Source: Arachis hypogaea
Lineage: Eukaryota; Streptophyta; Magnoliopsida; Fabales; Fabaceae
Direction of reading: 5' to 3'
Assembly: GCF_003086295.3 (NCBI RefSeq)
Contig: NC_092048.1
Span: 75,106,290 to 75,170,289, forward strand
Length of the DNA: 64,000 bases
A program made the position numbers and the translations under genes. The notes below the pieces were generated by a model, which saw nothing but the letters and a program-made list of their open reading frames with translations, was not told the DNA's origin and ran no database searches. How positions within the stretch are numbered: position 1 is the stretch's first letter; each line of letters starts with the position of its first letter. Below are positions 22,446 through 34,064 of the stretch, one piece after another.

Positions 22446-24298
22446 TGATGACAAGTCATCTTAGCCCATTTTAGCTAGTCTTTTTCTTTAGTTTTCACTA
22501 GAATTATGCACTTTCTTGAGCTACAAGCAAGCTAATTGAGTAGATTTTCATGTTTCCCTTGATTGAACCAACCATATGTGAATTCATGCCATTTCATGAG
22601 GTTTTGTGCTATATTTGTTGCATATTGTGGAAGATTGAATACCTCATGATTTTGAGCAAAGCTTTGATTAGTTTGGTTGATCAATGATAGGTGAAGAAGG
22701 CTTGGAGAAAGGTTGAAGTAAAGAGGAATGGCTAGGAGTGAAGAGAGGACAAGGGAATAAGTGAAAATTGAACCGGGTTGCATGAAGTTAGCCCCAACGT
22801 TAGCCCCCTAACTTGGAGGCTAACGTTGGGCATGAAAATCACTCCCTGGGCTCCCACGTTTGAGCCAACGTTAGCCCCCTAACTTGGAGGCTAACGTTGG
22901 CACATGACATTGCAAAGAGGTGGCCAACGTTTGAGCCAACGTTAGCCCCCTAACTTGGAGGCTAACGTTGGCACATGACATTGCAAAGAGGTGGCCAACG
23001 TTAGCTCCAACGTTAGCCCCCTAACTTGGAGGCTAACGTTGGAACTTGAGAGTTTCTCCCCTGGGCACTAACGTTGGCACTTGAATCACAAAGGAGGAAG
23101 GCCAACGTTTGCGCCAACGTTAGCCCCCTAACTTGGAGGCTAACGTTGGCGCCACTAGCAATAAGCATTGCCAACGTTAGGGTCAAAGTTAGACCCCTAA
23201 CGTTGGCACCAACGTCCAAACCAGGAAATCAAGCTTGCTGCTATGAAAAGTTAGGGGCAAAGTTAGACCCCTAACTTTGACCCTAACGTTGAGACTAACT
23301 TTGGCCAACTTCAAAAACCGGTTCAATTGGTTCACTTCGGTTCTTCTTCAATCTTCAAGAGCAATCAACCAAGGCCTCTTTCAACCCAATTCCACCAAGA
23401 ACAAAGGCCCAACTCAAGGCTTGAAGATCATTTTGGAAAGTGTATAAATAGGATAGAATTCAAGTTATTAAGGGAGCTTTCCTTTTGGAATTTTCATAAT
23501 AGTTTTTGGGAAGCTTTTGTTACTGAGTGAACTTGAATTTCTTTGTTTCCTCTTACTTGCAATTTCATTTTACTTTTGTCTTGGATCTTGGATTTGAGAA
23601 TTGAAGAAATTCTGTTTCAATCTCAATCTTGGATCTCTCTGTTTCTTTACTTTACTGTTAATTGAATTTCATTTCCGGTTACTTGATCTTCATCTCTTTT
23701 CTTTGCAATTTACAATTTCCTTGCTATTGTTCTTGTTGGATCTAGGAAGGCATTGAGATCTAGACTTGGTTTTCTAGTCTCTGGGTCCTGAGATCTGAAT
23801 TTCTCATTTCTATTTCCTGTTTATTGCTTTTTCTCTTCATTTACTTTACTATTTCAAGATCCGGTTCAATCCCAATTCCTTTTTCCCTCTTCTGTTTGAT
23901 GCAATTTAGTTTTTCTTTGTTTAATTTCTGCAAATCCACATCCCAATCCCCTTTACATTTCAAGCAATTTACATTCCTTGCACTTTAAAATTTCGTAATT
24001 TACATTTCTTGCACTTTAAGTTTCTGCCATTTAATTTCTTGTTCTTTAAGTTTCAGCAATTTAATTCCCTGCTCTCTTACTTTCATGCAATTTACATTCT
24101 GCAAGTCACAAATCATCCAACCAACACTCGATTCGCTTGACTAAATCAACCACTAAACTAAAATTGCTCAATCCTTCAATCCCTGTGGGATCGACCTCAC
24201 TCCCGTGAGTTTTTATTACTTGATACGACCCGGTGCACTTGCCGGTTAGTTTTGTGATGTTTTGTGAGAGATTCGTTTCTCACCAAAATATCCCATCA
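22446..24298 (+). mobile_element. Family-1 LTR, right copy (1853 bp)
   Basis: Begins TGATGACAAGTC and ends TCCCATCA at 24298. It is eleven bases longer than the middle copy because of a small difference around 23640-23665. It contains the same five-copy hairpin array (22788-23153), TATA box (23443-23451) and R/U5 block. The next base begins a Family-2 LTR fragment, and no PBS follows, so this is the terminal 3' LTR of the tandem. Confidence 0.92.
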
Positions 24299-26021
24299 AT
24301 TAGCACACAAAGCTCCGCTCTTGCCAAGAGCAGAGCATTATCGTGATGCAAAAATGAGCTTAGAAGCAAAATTTTTGCTAAGTTAAAACCTGGGCGCTCA
24401 CAGCATGACTATGCCTCCTTCAAAGGGCTATAACTTGAGCTACAGATGTCCGATTGATATGCTTCTAGTTGCGTTGGAAAGCTGACATTTAGAACTTTCC
24501 AACGATATATGGCAATCCATATTTGGCATGAAATTAAGGTATGAGTGAAATGCATCTTTAAGAGCGAAAAATAAGCAAAAAAATCAGCCAATGCTTCCAC
24601 CAAGGTTCGAAGCTGGAGCCTCACTCCAAAGCAAAGTAGCGCTCACTTAGAGAGCGCTGTGCTCTCTCATGGAGAGCATTTTCGTGCTCTCTCCCAAAGA
24701 AAATGCAAGGAAATTGGGCAAGAGTGCAACCCCCAAGGCTTGAACACCGATACCTCACCAAGGAAGCAAGGATGCTGCGCTCTTGGTGAGAGCTGAGCGC
24801 TACTTTGATGCTTAGACCTTGTCACGCACCAAATTGGAAGGCCAAGGCAGCACCAATGCTATGCTCTTGTGGAGAGCCGAGCATTGCCCTGGGAGGTGTC
24901 CCACACCAAACCAACTTGAACCAAGCTTGACCCATGCTCCAAACCAATTAAACCAACGTCAACCAGATCCACTTTTTCTCAAATCAAAAGCAAGCAAAGC
25001 CCAATTAACATCAGTCAAAGGCACAAGGATCAATTAGATGATGAATTTCATTTAAATTGTAATTTATTTTTAATTTCAATCTCATTTTATTTTCATTTTG
25101 TAAAAAGCCTATATATAAAGGCATCATTCCCATTTTCATGAGGAGGTTGGCTCTAATAGAGAGCACTAGGGGGAATTGGGATTGAGAGCTGAGTTCTCTC
25201 CTCTTTGTTCTTGCTTTTGCATTTCTTACTTTTTGTTTCGAATCTTGGGTGGAGAATTGAAGAAATTCTGTTTCAATCTCACCTTGGATTCTCTCTTGTT
25301 CTCTTACTGCGTAATTCAATTTTTTTATTGGCTGTTGTTAATTTTCTTCTTCTGCAACTTATGCTCTTCTGCCTTGGATCTTGAATTGGGATTGAAGAGC
25401 TCTAATGATTCAAATTCTAAGAATCATCTTTCACTTTTCCTCTCAATTGATCTAAGGATTTAGTTTTAATCTTCTCTGCTATTTTTAAATCTCATTTTCT
25501 TCTGCACTTGTTTGGCATTTTACATTGCTACAAATCTCATTTATATTTCCTGCATAATTTTAAATTCCTCTGCAATTGCTCTAAAATCCTGATTCACTGC
25601 AATTTTGCTTCTCTGTTTACATTGCTCTCAATTTACTTTCCTGCAATTTAAGCTTTCTACAAGAGTTCTAAGCTTTGATCTATTGCTTTCTTTAATTTCT
25701 AGCACCCACTCCCCTTTACATTTGATGCAATTTACATTTCTTGTCATTTAAGTTTCTGCAATTTACATTTCTTGCTCTTTAAGTTTCAGTCACTTTACTT
25801 TCTGCACTTTAATTTTACTTGCTATTTACTTTCTGTTGATCAACTTCACACAATTCACTCAATGTTAGCTTGACTAAACTAATCACCCACAAAAGTTGCT
25901 TGATCCATCAATCCCTGTGGGATCGACCTTACTCTAAGTGAGTTTTACTACTTGATGCGACCCGGTATACTTGCCGGTGAGTTTTAGGTGATTGGAATTT
26001 GTTTTCCAAAATTATTCATCA
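24299..26021 (+). mobile_element. Family-2 LTR, 5'-truncated
   Basis: From about 24302 it aligns with the Family-2 LTR at 29461 onwards, so roughly the first 290 bp are missing. The loss lies at the junction with the Family-1 tandem. The U3 carries inverted repeats of its own (GAGAGC/GCTCTC types near 24655-24700). A TATA box (TATATAAAG, 25112-25120) and the R/U5 block (GTGGGATCGACC near 25916) follow. It ends TTATTCATCA, followed by the AGTTTT spacer and a PBS. Open frames at 24409-25463 are LTR shadows. Confidence 0.88.
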
Positions 26022-26027
26022 AGTTTT

Positions 26028-26045
26028 TGGCGCCGTTGCCGGGGA
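26028..26045 (+). promoter_or_regulatory. PBS of Family-2 copy 1
   Basis: A perfect TGGCGCCGTTGCCGGGGA, complementary to the tRNA-Asp 3' end, six bases after the LTR. Confidence 0.92.
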
Positions 26046-26188
26046 TTGATTTAGATCAACAATGAATAAGTGGGTGAGAAGTCTATATTAAGCATTTTTT
26101 TTGTTTTTGTTCTTGAAACCAAGGTGTTTGTGTTTTTGCCTCACTAAGAAATTCTCATCTCTGATATGAGTAATTTCAATTTTCATTG

Positions 26189-27415
26189 ATGTTGCATTTT
26201 ACAAAATACAAATGGAGTTCAACTCATCTTATGGTCAAACAAAATTTTATGGGATATTATCCACCATCATCAATCTCTAATGATGGCTGGAAATATCACC
26301 AAGAAAATACAAATTCTGAGCACTCCAATTCATGGAGATTTGCTTCAGAGACACAAGATGAGCAAGAAAATCATATGGGATATTTTCCTCTACCACAAAA
26401 TGATGCAAGTCATTATTCTAATGGTGGCTGGGAGTATCACCAAGGAATGAAAGAGCATCCACCCTCACATCCTAGTTTCTCATTTGAAAGTTCTTCATCA
26501 CTTGATTATGCCTCAACACAAAGTTTCCTCCAAAATCCATACAAGTCATCCCATCAATCACACAACTCATTCCACACCCCTCAACACAACTTCACCACAA
26601 CACATCCATGTCACCAAAATTACTCTCAACCTTCATCTTTTGAACCAGCAAATGAGGATTACCTTCAATGGTCTAAAGAACCCTTAGAAAGCCAATGGCA
26701 AGCCATTGAAATACACAGAAAACTCGTGGAAAGATACACACAATCCCAATCCTGGAAAGAAATCATCTTCAAGAAGATGAATGGGCCCTTAGAGCAAACA
26801 AGGGAGAACTTAGAACCATCAAACAGTGAGGATGAAGACCAAATTGTGTGTGAGGAAGTGGAAAAATAAGAACAAAAGGTCTCTGTTGCAAGTGAAATTG
26901 CAATAAAGGATGAGGGACATGAGCCAAGGATTTTACAATCACAAAAGCTACTTGAGGTGACAATGAAACATAAAGATTCCCTCCCAATGGAATTAATGAA
27001 AAATCATGAAGAAAAAATGGAGGAAGATACTCAAGAGAATTCACACTCAAGTGAAGTAAAGAAGAAAGAGGAAAGGCTCAGGGAACCACTAATACAAGAG
27101 GCTCTTGATGAAAAGAAGACTCCAACAATCACACAACCACCCAGACTTGGATTCAAGGAAGTGAAGGCAATTAACGAAAGCACCAAGAAGAGGATTGTGA
27201 TCAAGCTACCAAGGACAATATTCATGAGGAATAAAGGGTCAACCACAAGCAATCCAACCTTTGGACCATTAGCAAGCAAGCTCAATCAAGCCATGTACAA
27301 ACGAAAGCTTCCTGAGAGGAAACCAAGAAAGGGGACAATAGCTGAAACCTCTCCCCCCTTGAGGTCATTCCTCTTAACAAATTGGAAGAAGAGGAAGAAA
27401 GTGAGGAACAGGTAG
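26189..27415 (+). pseudogene. Family-2 coiled-coil ORF, one in-frame stop
   Basis: One reading frame runs from an ATG at 26189 to TAG at 27413-27415, broken only by TAA at 26867-26869. The first part has GYYPP and ENHMGYFPLPQ segments rich in S, N, H and Q. The second part is highly charged and ends FLLTNWKKRKKVRNR. It is homologous to the open Family-3 ORF at 34054-35160. Relative to that ORF an extra A near 26240 shifts the frame, so the original ATG (26212, MEFNSSYGQ) no longer leads into GYYPP and an upstream out-of-frame ATG does. Gag capsid, zinc knuckle, protease and RT are all absent. Function unknown. Confidence 0.75.
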
Positions 27416-29135
27416 ACCGTAGGTACATTTCTTTCTTTGCTTTGTTTAAATTCAATAAATTGGCATATGGTTACATTCTAAGTTTGGTGTTGCCATGCAA
27501 TACTTTGTTTTCAATCCCCCTGGATGATTGCATCAATTTTAAAGTGTCACACTAAGATTCTAAGTTTGGTGTGCCACTTAATTTTCTATGCAAGTCATTC
27601 AAGCAACACTACTTGTCTGCATAATCATAATGCCTCTGCAGTTTTATTTTTCTCATTTGATTTAACACTTTTTCATTCTACTTATTGTAGTTATTTTTCT
27701 GTTTTTTTTTAAAATGCTTTTCTCTAGTTTGCTTATTAAGTGTCTTTGTTAGTACATCACCAAGAGATCCTTATTCATGACAGATTCTTGGCTTGGTGAT
27801 TGTACTTAACAAATAACAGTTTTATTTGCTTAGTTTTAATTCAAATAAATTGACATATGATTGCATTCTAAGTTTGGTGTTGCTATGCAACAAAATTTGG
27901 TTCCAATTCTTACAAGATACTTGCATTAATTCCAAGTGAAAGTGTCACACTAAGTTTGGTGTGCCACATATCTTTTATGCAATGTATTGTGCTCACTTTC
28001 TTAAGTTTGCAATCACAATGTCTCTGTCTCTTGTGCCTTGATTGTTATCTTTAATTTTGCTTGCTTAGAACACATGTACTACTAACATTTCATTGTGTAA
28101 GATACTCATGATCCATCTTAGCCCCATAGCCATTGTTCTAATTGTTGCTTGAGGATGAGCAAGCATTCTGAGTTTGGCAAGAGAAAGGGAAGAATAAGAG
28201 GAAAATGACAACAATAGAGAAGATGAACTACAAGGTTGTAAAGTTTCTTTTCCTCTCATTTGTTTCCAGCACTTTAAATTGCATGATTGTCTTTATATTC
28301 TCTATATGCATGTGTGGTATGAATAAGCATAGCTTGAATTTTGATTTGTAACATCTTGATGTGGCATTATGACTACCAACTTGAATTCTGTGAGTTCAAA
28401 GCAATAAAGCATCATGATCATAAACAAATAAGGAATTAAAGAAGAGTTTAGCATGTGCATACAAGTATTGGAAAGCTAGTATGATTAATTGTTGCTCAAT
28501 TGCATTGGATTTTATTTAATTGAAGTTTTCATCTAGGACATTTTGTGAAATCTTTTGAAAATCATGAAAACCTTGAAGAAGCAAATACAATTAAAACAAG
28601 AAAAGAAAAAGGGAAAGAATGAGAAAGCTGAAGGCTCTGAGTACCAATTGCAATTTATTTGCTAAGTACTTGTGGTGTTTATGTATCAAGTAAAATGCTT
28701 GAAAATAAAACACTTAGAAGTCAAGGTTAGGCTCAAAGTGCAAAAAAGCACTCCCTCAAAGCTCAAGGCTCTGAGCATCAATGATTAGAGAGTCAAGAAA
28801 AGAAACAAATGAGCTTAATGAAGTCCTCTAATTAAATGCTTGTGGTGCTTATGTATCAAGTGGTAATACTTGAAAACAAAGCATTTAGAAGTCGTAGCTT
28901 TGTTATCAACTCACGGGGCAAAACACCCAAAAGGAGAAGCTAATAAAAAAAAATCAAAAGCTTGTTTTAAGGGAGAATTATAAGGAAAAGATTTCATAAA
29001 ATGAGCTAGATAGAAGCATCAATCATTTACATGTCTTTTGTGATTGTAGCATGCATAAGAAACTAGCTTACATTGAACATTAACTTGCTATTCTTCTTAA
29101 CTTGGATTGTCAAACTTAATTGCATGATTCTTTTA
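27416..29135 (+). other. Family-2 3' non-coding internal region
   Basis: No ORF of substance. AAGTTTGGTGT motifs occur at ~27480, ~27560, ~27870 and ~27953. A hairpin-like GCTTGAGGATGAGCAAGC followed by GAGTTTGGC lies at ~28146. AAGGCTCTGAG modules lie at ~28632 and 28765, the second followed by CATCAATGATTAG. Unlike Family 3, the twin hairpin after the ORF stop is missing. Confidence 0.75.
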
Positions 29136-29171
29136 TTGCTTGGGGACAAGCAAGGTTTAAGTTTGGTGTTG
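29136..29171 (+). promoter_or_regulatory. 3' LTR-adjacent module, Family 2
   Basis: TTGCTTGGGGACAAGCAA followed by GGTTTAAGTTTGGTGTTG at the LTR border. Confidence 0.8.
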
Positions 29172-30334
29172 TGATGACATGTCATCATGTCATATTTTTC
29201 TATACTTTTTCATTCAAGAAATTGATGATTTGTGCTTGAATAATGAATGATTTTGTACTTAAATGGTATATTTTATTGATCTTTTAATTTTATAAATCTT
29301 GTAGGAAATAAAAAGAAAAAGAAGCAAAGAAGCACAAAATAAGCTAAAAAGGAGAAAAAAAGAGCTTTGGGACACACTTTGAAGTTGGAGCACACTTTGG
29401 AGTCTTAGGCCACGCTTTTAAAAGCGTGGCCCATGACCAAACTAAAGGAGATTGGCAATCAGCACACAAAGCTCCGCTCTTGCCAAGAGCATAGCATTAT
29501 CGTGATGCAAAAATGAGCTTGGAACCAAAATTTTCGCTAAGTTAAAACCTGGGCGCTCATAGCATGACCATGCCTCCTTCAAAGGGCTATAACTTGAGCT
29601 ACAGATGTCCGATTGATGTGCTTCTAGTTGCATTGGAAAGCTGACATTTAGAGCTTTCCAACGATATATGGAAATCCATATTTGGTATGAAATTAAGGCA
29701 TGAGTGAAATGCATCTTTAAGGGCCAAAAACAAGCAAAAAAAATCAGCCAATGCTTCCACCAAGATTCGAAGCTGGAGCCTCACTCCAAAGCAAAGTAGC
29801 GCTCACTTAGAGAGCGTTGCACTCTCATGGAGAGCATTGTTGTGCTCTCTCCCAAAGAAAATGCAAGGAAATTGGGCAAGAGTGCAACCCCCAAGGCTTG
29901 AACACCGATACCTCACCAAGGAAGCAAGGATGCTGCGCTCTTGGTGAGAGTTGAGCGCTACTTTGATGCTTGGACCTTGTCACGCACCAAATTGGAAGGC
30001 CAAGGTAGCACCAATGCTGCGCTCTTGTGGAAAGCTGAGCATTGTCATGGGAGGTGTCCCACACCAAATCAACTTGAACCAAGCTTGACCCATGCTCCAA
30101 ACCAATTAAACCAAGGTCAACCAGATCCACCTTTCCTCAAATCCAAAGCAAGAAAAGCCCAATTAACATCACTCAAAGGCACAAGGATCAATTAGATGAG
30201 GAATTTTATTTAAATTGCAATTTGTTTTTAATTTCAATCTCATTTTATTTTCATTTTGTAAAAAGCCTATATAAAGGCATCATTCTCATTTTCATGAGGA
30301 GGTTGGCTCTAATAGAGAGCATTTGGAGGCTAGC
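29172..30334 (+). mobile_element. Family-2 LTR, left part, interrupted by Family-3 insertion
   Basis: Starts TGATGACATGTCATCATG and continues to 30334, where the Family-3 element enters. The LTR resumes at 37663. The removed sequence reads continuously once one copy of CTAGC is dropped. A TATA box (TATATAAAG) lies at 30268-30276. The rejoined LTR would be ~2.03 kb. It acts as 3' LTR of the first Family-2 unit and 5' LTR of the second. Confidence 0.9.
30330..30334. repeat. Target-site duplication CTAGC (left)
   Basis: CTAGC directly precedes the Family-3 element, and the same five bases follow it at 37658-37662. Confidence 0.9.
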
Positions 30335-31534
30335 TGATGTGTGGAAAACGATCCAACACGAAACTAACCGGCAAGTGCACCGGGTCGCATCAAGTAGTAA
30401 AACTCACGTGAGTGAGGTCGATCCCACAGGGATTGATGGATCAAGCAACTTTAGTGGGTGATTAGTTTAGTCAAGCTAACATTGATGTGAATTGTGTGAA
30501 ATTGTAACCAACAGAAAGTAACTGACAATGAATTTAAAGTTGCAGAATGTAAATTGGCAAGTAACTTAAAGAGCAAGAAATGTAAATTGCAAGAATCTTA
30601 AATTGTAAGAAAAGTAAATTGCATTAAATGTAAAGGGGAGTGGGTGCAGGGAAATTAAAGAAATCAATAGATCAAGCAACTGGAAATCTAAATTGCAGGA
30701 AAGTGTAAAAGGAACTGGGTGCTGGGAGCAATATAAACAGAGAGTAAAAATGCTTGAAAGATCAAAAACAGAAAATAACTGATGCTAAATTTCAGCAATT
30801 AACAGGATGTTGAAGATCTCATGGGTGGAGGAGACTAGAAAACAAGTCTAAATCTCAAGTCCTTCCTTGATCCAACAACAGACAGATTGAAGAAGAAATG
30901 AAGATGAAAGCAGTAAGAGAACTTTGATTCAAATTGCAATTCACTTGAAAGATTGCAGAAGAAGAAAACAGAGAGAATTCTCGAGGTGCGATTGAAATAG
31001 AATTTCTTCAATTCTCAACCCAAGATTTAAAACAAAATGAAAACTAAGAGAGAGCTCTCAAATTTTAGTGCTCCCTAGTGGAGCCAGCCTTCAATGCTCT
31101 CTATCAGAGCCCACCTCCTTCGTAAAATGAAAATGATGCCTTTTTATAGGCTTTTACAAACATGACAAATGAAAATGAAATTGAAAGCAAATTACAAAGA
31201 AAATGAAAATTCCTAATCAAATTGTTTCTTGTGCCTTTGAGTGATGTCAATTGGGCTTTTGGCCTTGATGGAATTGGGTTGAAGATAGCCTCTGTTGATT
31301 GCTCTTGATGTTGGAAAGAAACCCACTTGTGAACTGGGCCATGAACCATTAAAGCTTGAGTCAAAGTTTGAGGCAAACTTTGACTCAAGCTTTTTATATC
31401 AGCTTGCCTCCTTTTGCTGTCATCCACGTTTGAGCCAAAGTTTGAGGTCAAACTTTGAGCCAAACGTGGATCCCTCTTGTATGCCTCTTGGGGTGCTACT
31501 TTGTCCTCTTGTCAACGTTGCCAATTTCATGCCA

Positions 31535-32035
31535 ACTATAGACTATTATATATGGTTGGAAAGCTCTGAATGTCAGCTTTCTTACCCAATTGGAATCATC
31601 TCAATTGGACATCTACAACTCAAGTTTTGCTCCTTTGAAGAGGACAAGGTCGCTGGCTTTGGTGTGCAGCGTTTGAGGCGACGTTTGCCTCAAACGTGGT
31701 CGAAAACGCCAGATTTTGGAGACTCAAACACATTGTTCACCCCATACTATTATACATTTTTGGAAATCCCTGAATGTCTACTTTCCAATGCCGTTGGAAG
31801 CGCATCATTTGAAGTTCCACAGCTCGAGTTATACTCCGTCGAAGGTGCAGAGGTCAGTTGGCCTCACTGCAAGTTGCCACCATGTTCGTTTATGCATATT
31901 TCGGGGCAGTTTTCTCCCTCAATTTTAGTGTCCACTATGCAGTACCATATATTCTTGTAAAGCTCTCGATTCCTACTTTCCATTGCTTTTTGAATCATCT
32001 CATTTGGAGCTCTGTAGCTCAAGTTATTCATGTTG
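31535..32035 (-). repeat. Three degenerate copies of a U3 module
   Basis: Plus-strand text reads ACTATTATA-like, then a GGAAAGC-CTG-ATGTC-like and a CTTTCCAA-like segment, then ATTTGGAG-like and AGCTC-AGTTAT. It recurs starting near 31543, 31746 and 31940, about 200 bp apart. A related single copy lies in the Family-6 LTR (57118-57215) and in Family-2 LTRs (24440-24530). Confidence 0.72.
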
Positions 32036-32061
32036 GAAGTATACCCCTTCAGGCTGTTGTG

Positions 32062-32245
32062 GCGCCAACGTTTGCCAAAAAGTTTGAGGCAAACGTTGGC
32101 GCAAGCTTTTTCTCCCCTGGGTATGTTGGTGTGGTGCCAACGTTTGCCAAAAAGCTTGAGGCAAACATTGGCGCAAGCTTTTTCCTCCAGGGTGTTTGTT
32201 TTGTGGTGCCAACGTTTGCCAAAAAGCTTGAGGCAAACGTTGGCG
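32062..32245. repeat. Family-3 U3 hairpin units
   Basis: GCCAACGTTTGCC, short loop, GGCAAACGTTGGC, then GCAAGCTTTT, present three times (~32063, ~32137, ~32207). The 5' LTR has the same units at ~37087-37270, the middle one mutated (CCAATGTATGCC). Confidence 0.85.
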
Positions 32246-32634
32246 CAAGCTTTTGCTCCATCCAGGGTGTTTTCAACTCTTCCAAAAGTTTGAGCTAAAG
32301 CTTGAGGCAAACTTTGGCTCAAGCTTTTTGTTCTCTCTTGCTCCTAGCCATTCCTTCTTTCTTCAACCTTCTTCAAAGCTCTTTTCACCTATCATCAATC
32401 AACCAAGCACATCAAAGCTATGCTCAAAATCATGAGATTGTTATTCTTTCATAATATATAACAATTATAGCACAAAATCTCATAAAAATGCATTAATTTA
32501 TCCATGGTTGATCGAATCAAAGGAAACATGAAATTCCACCCAAATGGCTTACTTATTGCATAAGAATGCATGAAAACCAAGTAAAAAAACTAGTGAAAAA
32601 GCATAGGAAAACATGACATGGTGACATGTCATCA

Positions 32635-32670
32635 CAACACCAAACTTAAACCTTGCTTGTCCCCAAGCAA
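32635..32670 (-). promoter_or_regulatory. 3' LTR-adjacent module, Family 3
   Basis: Minus strand: GCTTG-GGGA-CAAGC hairpin and AAGTTTGGTGTTG abutting the 3' LTR. Confidence 0.8.
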
Positions 32671-34016
32671 GAAAAGAATCATGCAATAGAGATTGACAAT
32701 CCAAGGTAAGAAGAATAGCAAATTAATGTTCATGGTAAGCTAGTTTTCTAAGCAAGCTACAATCACAAAAGAAATGTAAATGATTGATGCTTCCATCTAG
32801 CTCAATTTATGAAATCTTTTTCTTATATTTCTTCCTTGAAGCAAACTTTTAATTTTCTTATTAGCTTCTCCTTATGGGTGCTTTGCCCCATGAGTTGATA
32901 ACAAAGCTACGACTTCTAAATGCTTTGTTTTCAAGTATTACCACTTGATACATAAGCACCACAAGCATTTGATTAGAGGACTTCATTAAGCTCATTTTTC
33001 TTTTCTTTTCTTGACTCTCTAATCATTGATGCTCAGAGCCTTGAGCTTTGAGGGAGTGCTTTTGCACTTTGAGCCTAACCTTGACTTCTAAGTGTTTTGT
33101 TTTCAAGCATTTGGCTTGATACATAAACACCACAAGTACTTAACAAATAAATTGCCATTGGTACTCAGAGCCTTCAGCTTTCTCATTCTTTCCCTTTTTC
33201 TTTTCTTGCTTTAATTGTATTTGCCTCTTCAAGGTTTTCATGATTTTCAAAAGATTTCACAAAATGTCCTAGATGAAAACTTCAATTAAATAAAATCCAA
33301 TGCAATTGAGCAACAATCAAACATACTAGCTTTCCAATACTTTTATGCACATGCTAAATTCTTCTTTAATTCCTTGTTTGTTTATGATCATGATACTTTA
33401 TTGCTTTTGAATTCACAAAACTCAAGTTGGTAATCATAATGCCACAGTAACATGTTACAAATCAAGATTCAAGTTATGCTTTATTCATACACACATGTAA
33501 ACAGAAAGGATGAAGACAATCATGCAATTTAAGTGCTGGAAATAAATGAGAGGAAAAGGAACTCTACAACCTTGTAGTTCATCTTCATTATTGTTATTCT
33601 TTTTCCTCTATTCTTCTCTTTCCCTTGCCAAACTCAGAATGCTTGCTCATCCTCAAGCAACAATCAGAACAATGGCTATGGGGCTAAGATGGATCATGAA
33701 TGTCTTATACAATGAAATGTTAGTAGCACATGTGTTTTAAGCAAGCAAAATGAAAGATAACAATCAAGGCACAAGAGACAGAGACATTTTGATTGCAAAC
33801 TTAAGAAGGTGAGCATAATACTTTGCATAAAGAATAAGTGGCACACCAAACTTAGTGTGACACTTTCACTTGGAATTGATGCAAGTATCTTGTAAGGATT
33901 AGAACCAAATTTTGTTGCATAGCAACACCAAACTTAGAATGCAACCATATGTCAATTTATTGATATTTAAACTAAACAAAGGAAGAAAACAAAGCAGAGA
34001 AAAAATGTTACCTACT
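32671..34016 (-). other. Family-3 3' non-coding internal region
   Basis: Homologous to the Family-2 region 27416-29135. AAGGCTCTGAGCATCAAT lies at 33025-33042 (minus). A second AAGGCTCTGAG lies near 33165, a GCTTGAGGATGAGCAAGC hairpin near 33637-33656, and AAGTTTGGTGT repeats near 33842 and 33922. The open frame at 33546-33740 is not supported as a gene. Confidence 0.75.
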
Positions 34017-34064
34017 GTTGGGTTACCTCCCAACAAGTGCTCTTTTAGTGTCATTAGCTTGACA
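34017..34064 (-). other. Conserved twin hairpin, Family 3
   Basis: Minus strand: TGTCAAGCTAATGACA, then AGCACTT, then GTTGGG-AGGTAA-CCCAAC. The ORF stop codon TAA lies inside the first stem (GTCAAGCTAATGAC), so coding end and RNA element overlap. Confidence 0.85.

Larger units (their letters stand above)
16788..24298 (+). mobile_element. Family-1 non-autonomous LTR element in tandem: internal-LTR-internal-LTR
   Basis: Two 3753-bp periods follow each other: internal 16788-18692, LTR 18693-20534, internal 20535-22445, LTR 22446-24298. The first 5' LTR is absent. The element sequence begins at the first base of the PBS, joined to satellite. The periods differ by only a handful of bases (for example 18187 T versus 21940 C, and 19246 T versus 22999 C) and a small indel in R/U5. 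There is no gag or pol ORF, so any mobility must have used proteins in trans. The right end abuts a truncated Family-2 LTR at 24299. An ectopic recombination product, a concatemer of one-LTR circles, or an assembly duplication would all look like this. Confidence 0.9.
30335..32634 (-). mobile_element. Family-3 3' LTR (2300 bp)
   Basis: On the minus strand it runs from TGATGACATGTCACCATG at 32634 to CACACATCA at 30335. The U3 has three hairpin units CCAACGTTTGCC...GGCAAACGTTGG (32062-32245) and a thrice-repeated AT-rich module (31535-32035). TATA is at 31141-31148 (minus) and the R/U5 block at 30360-30440. Open frames between 31104 and 32435 arise from these repeats. Confidence 0.92.
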
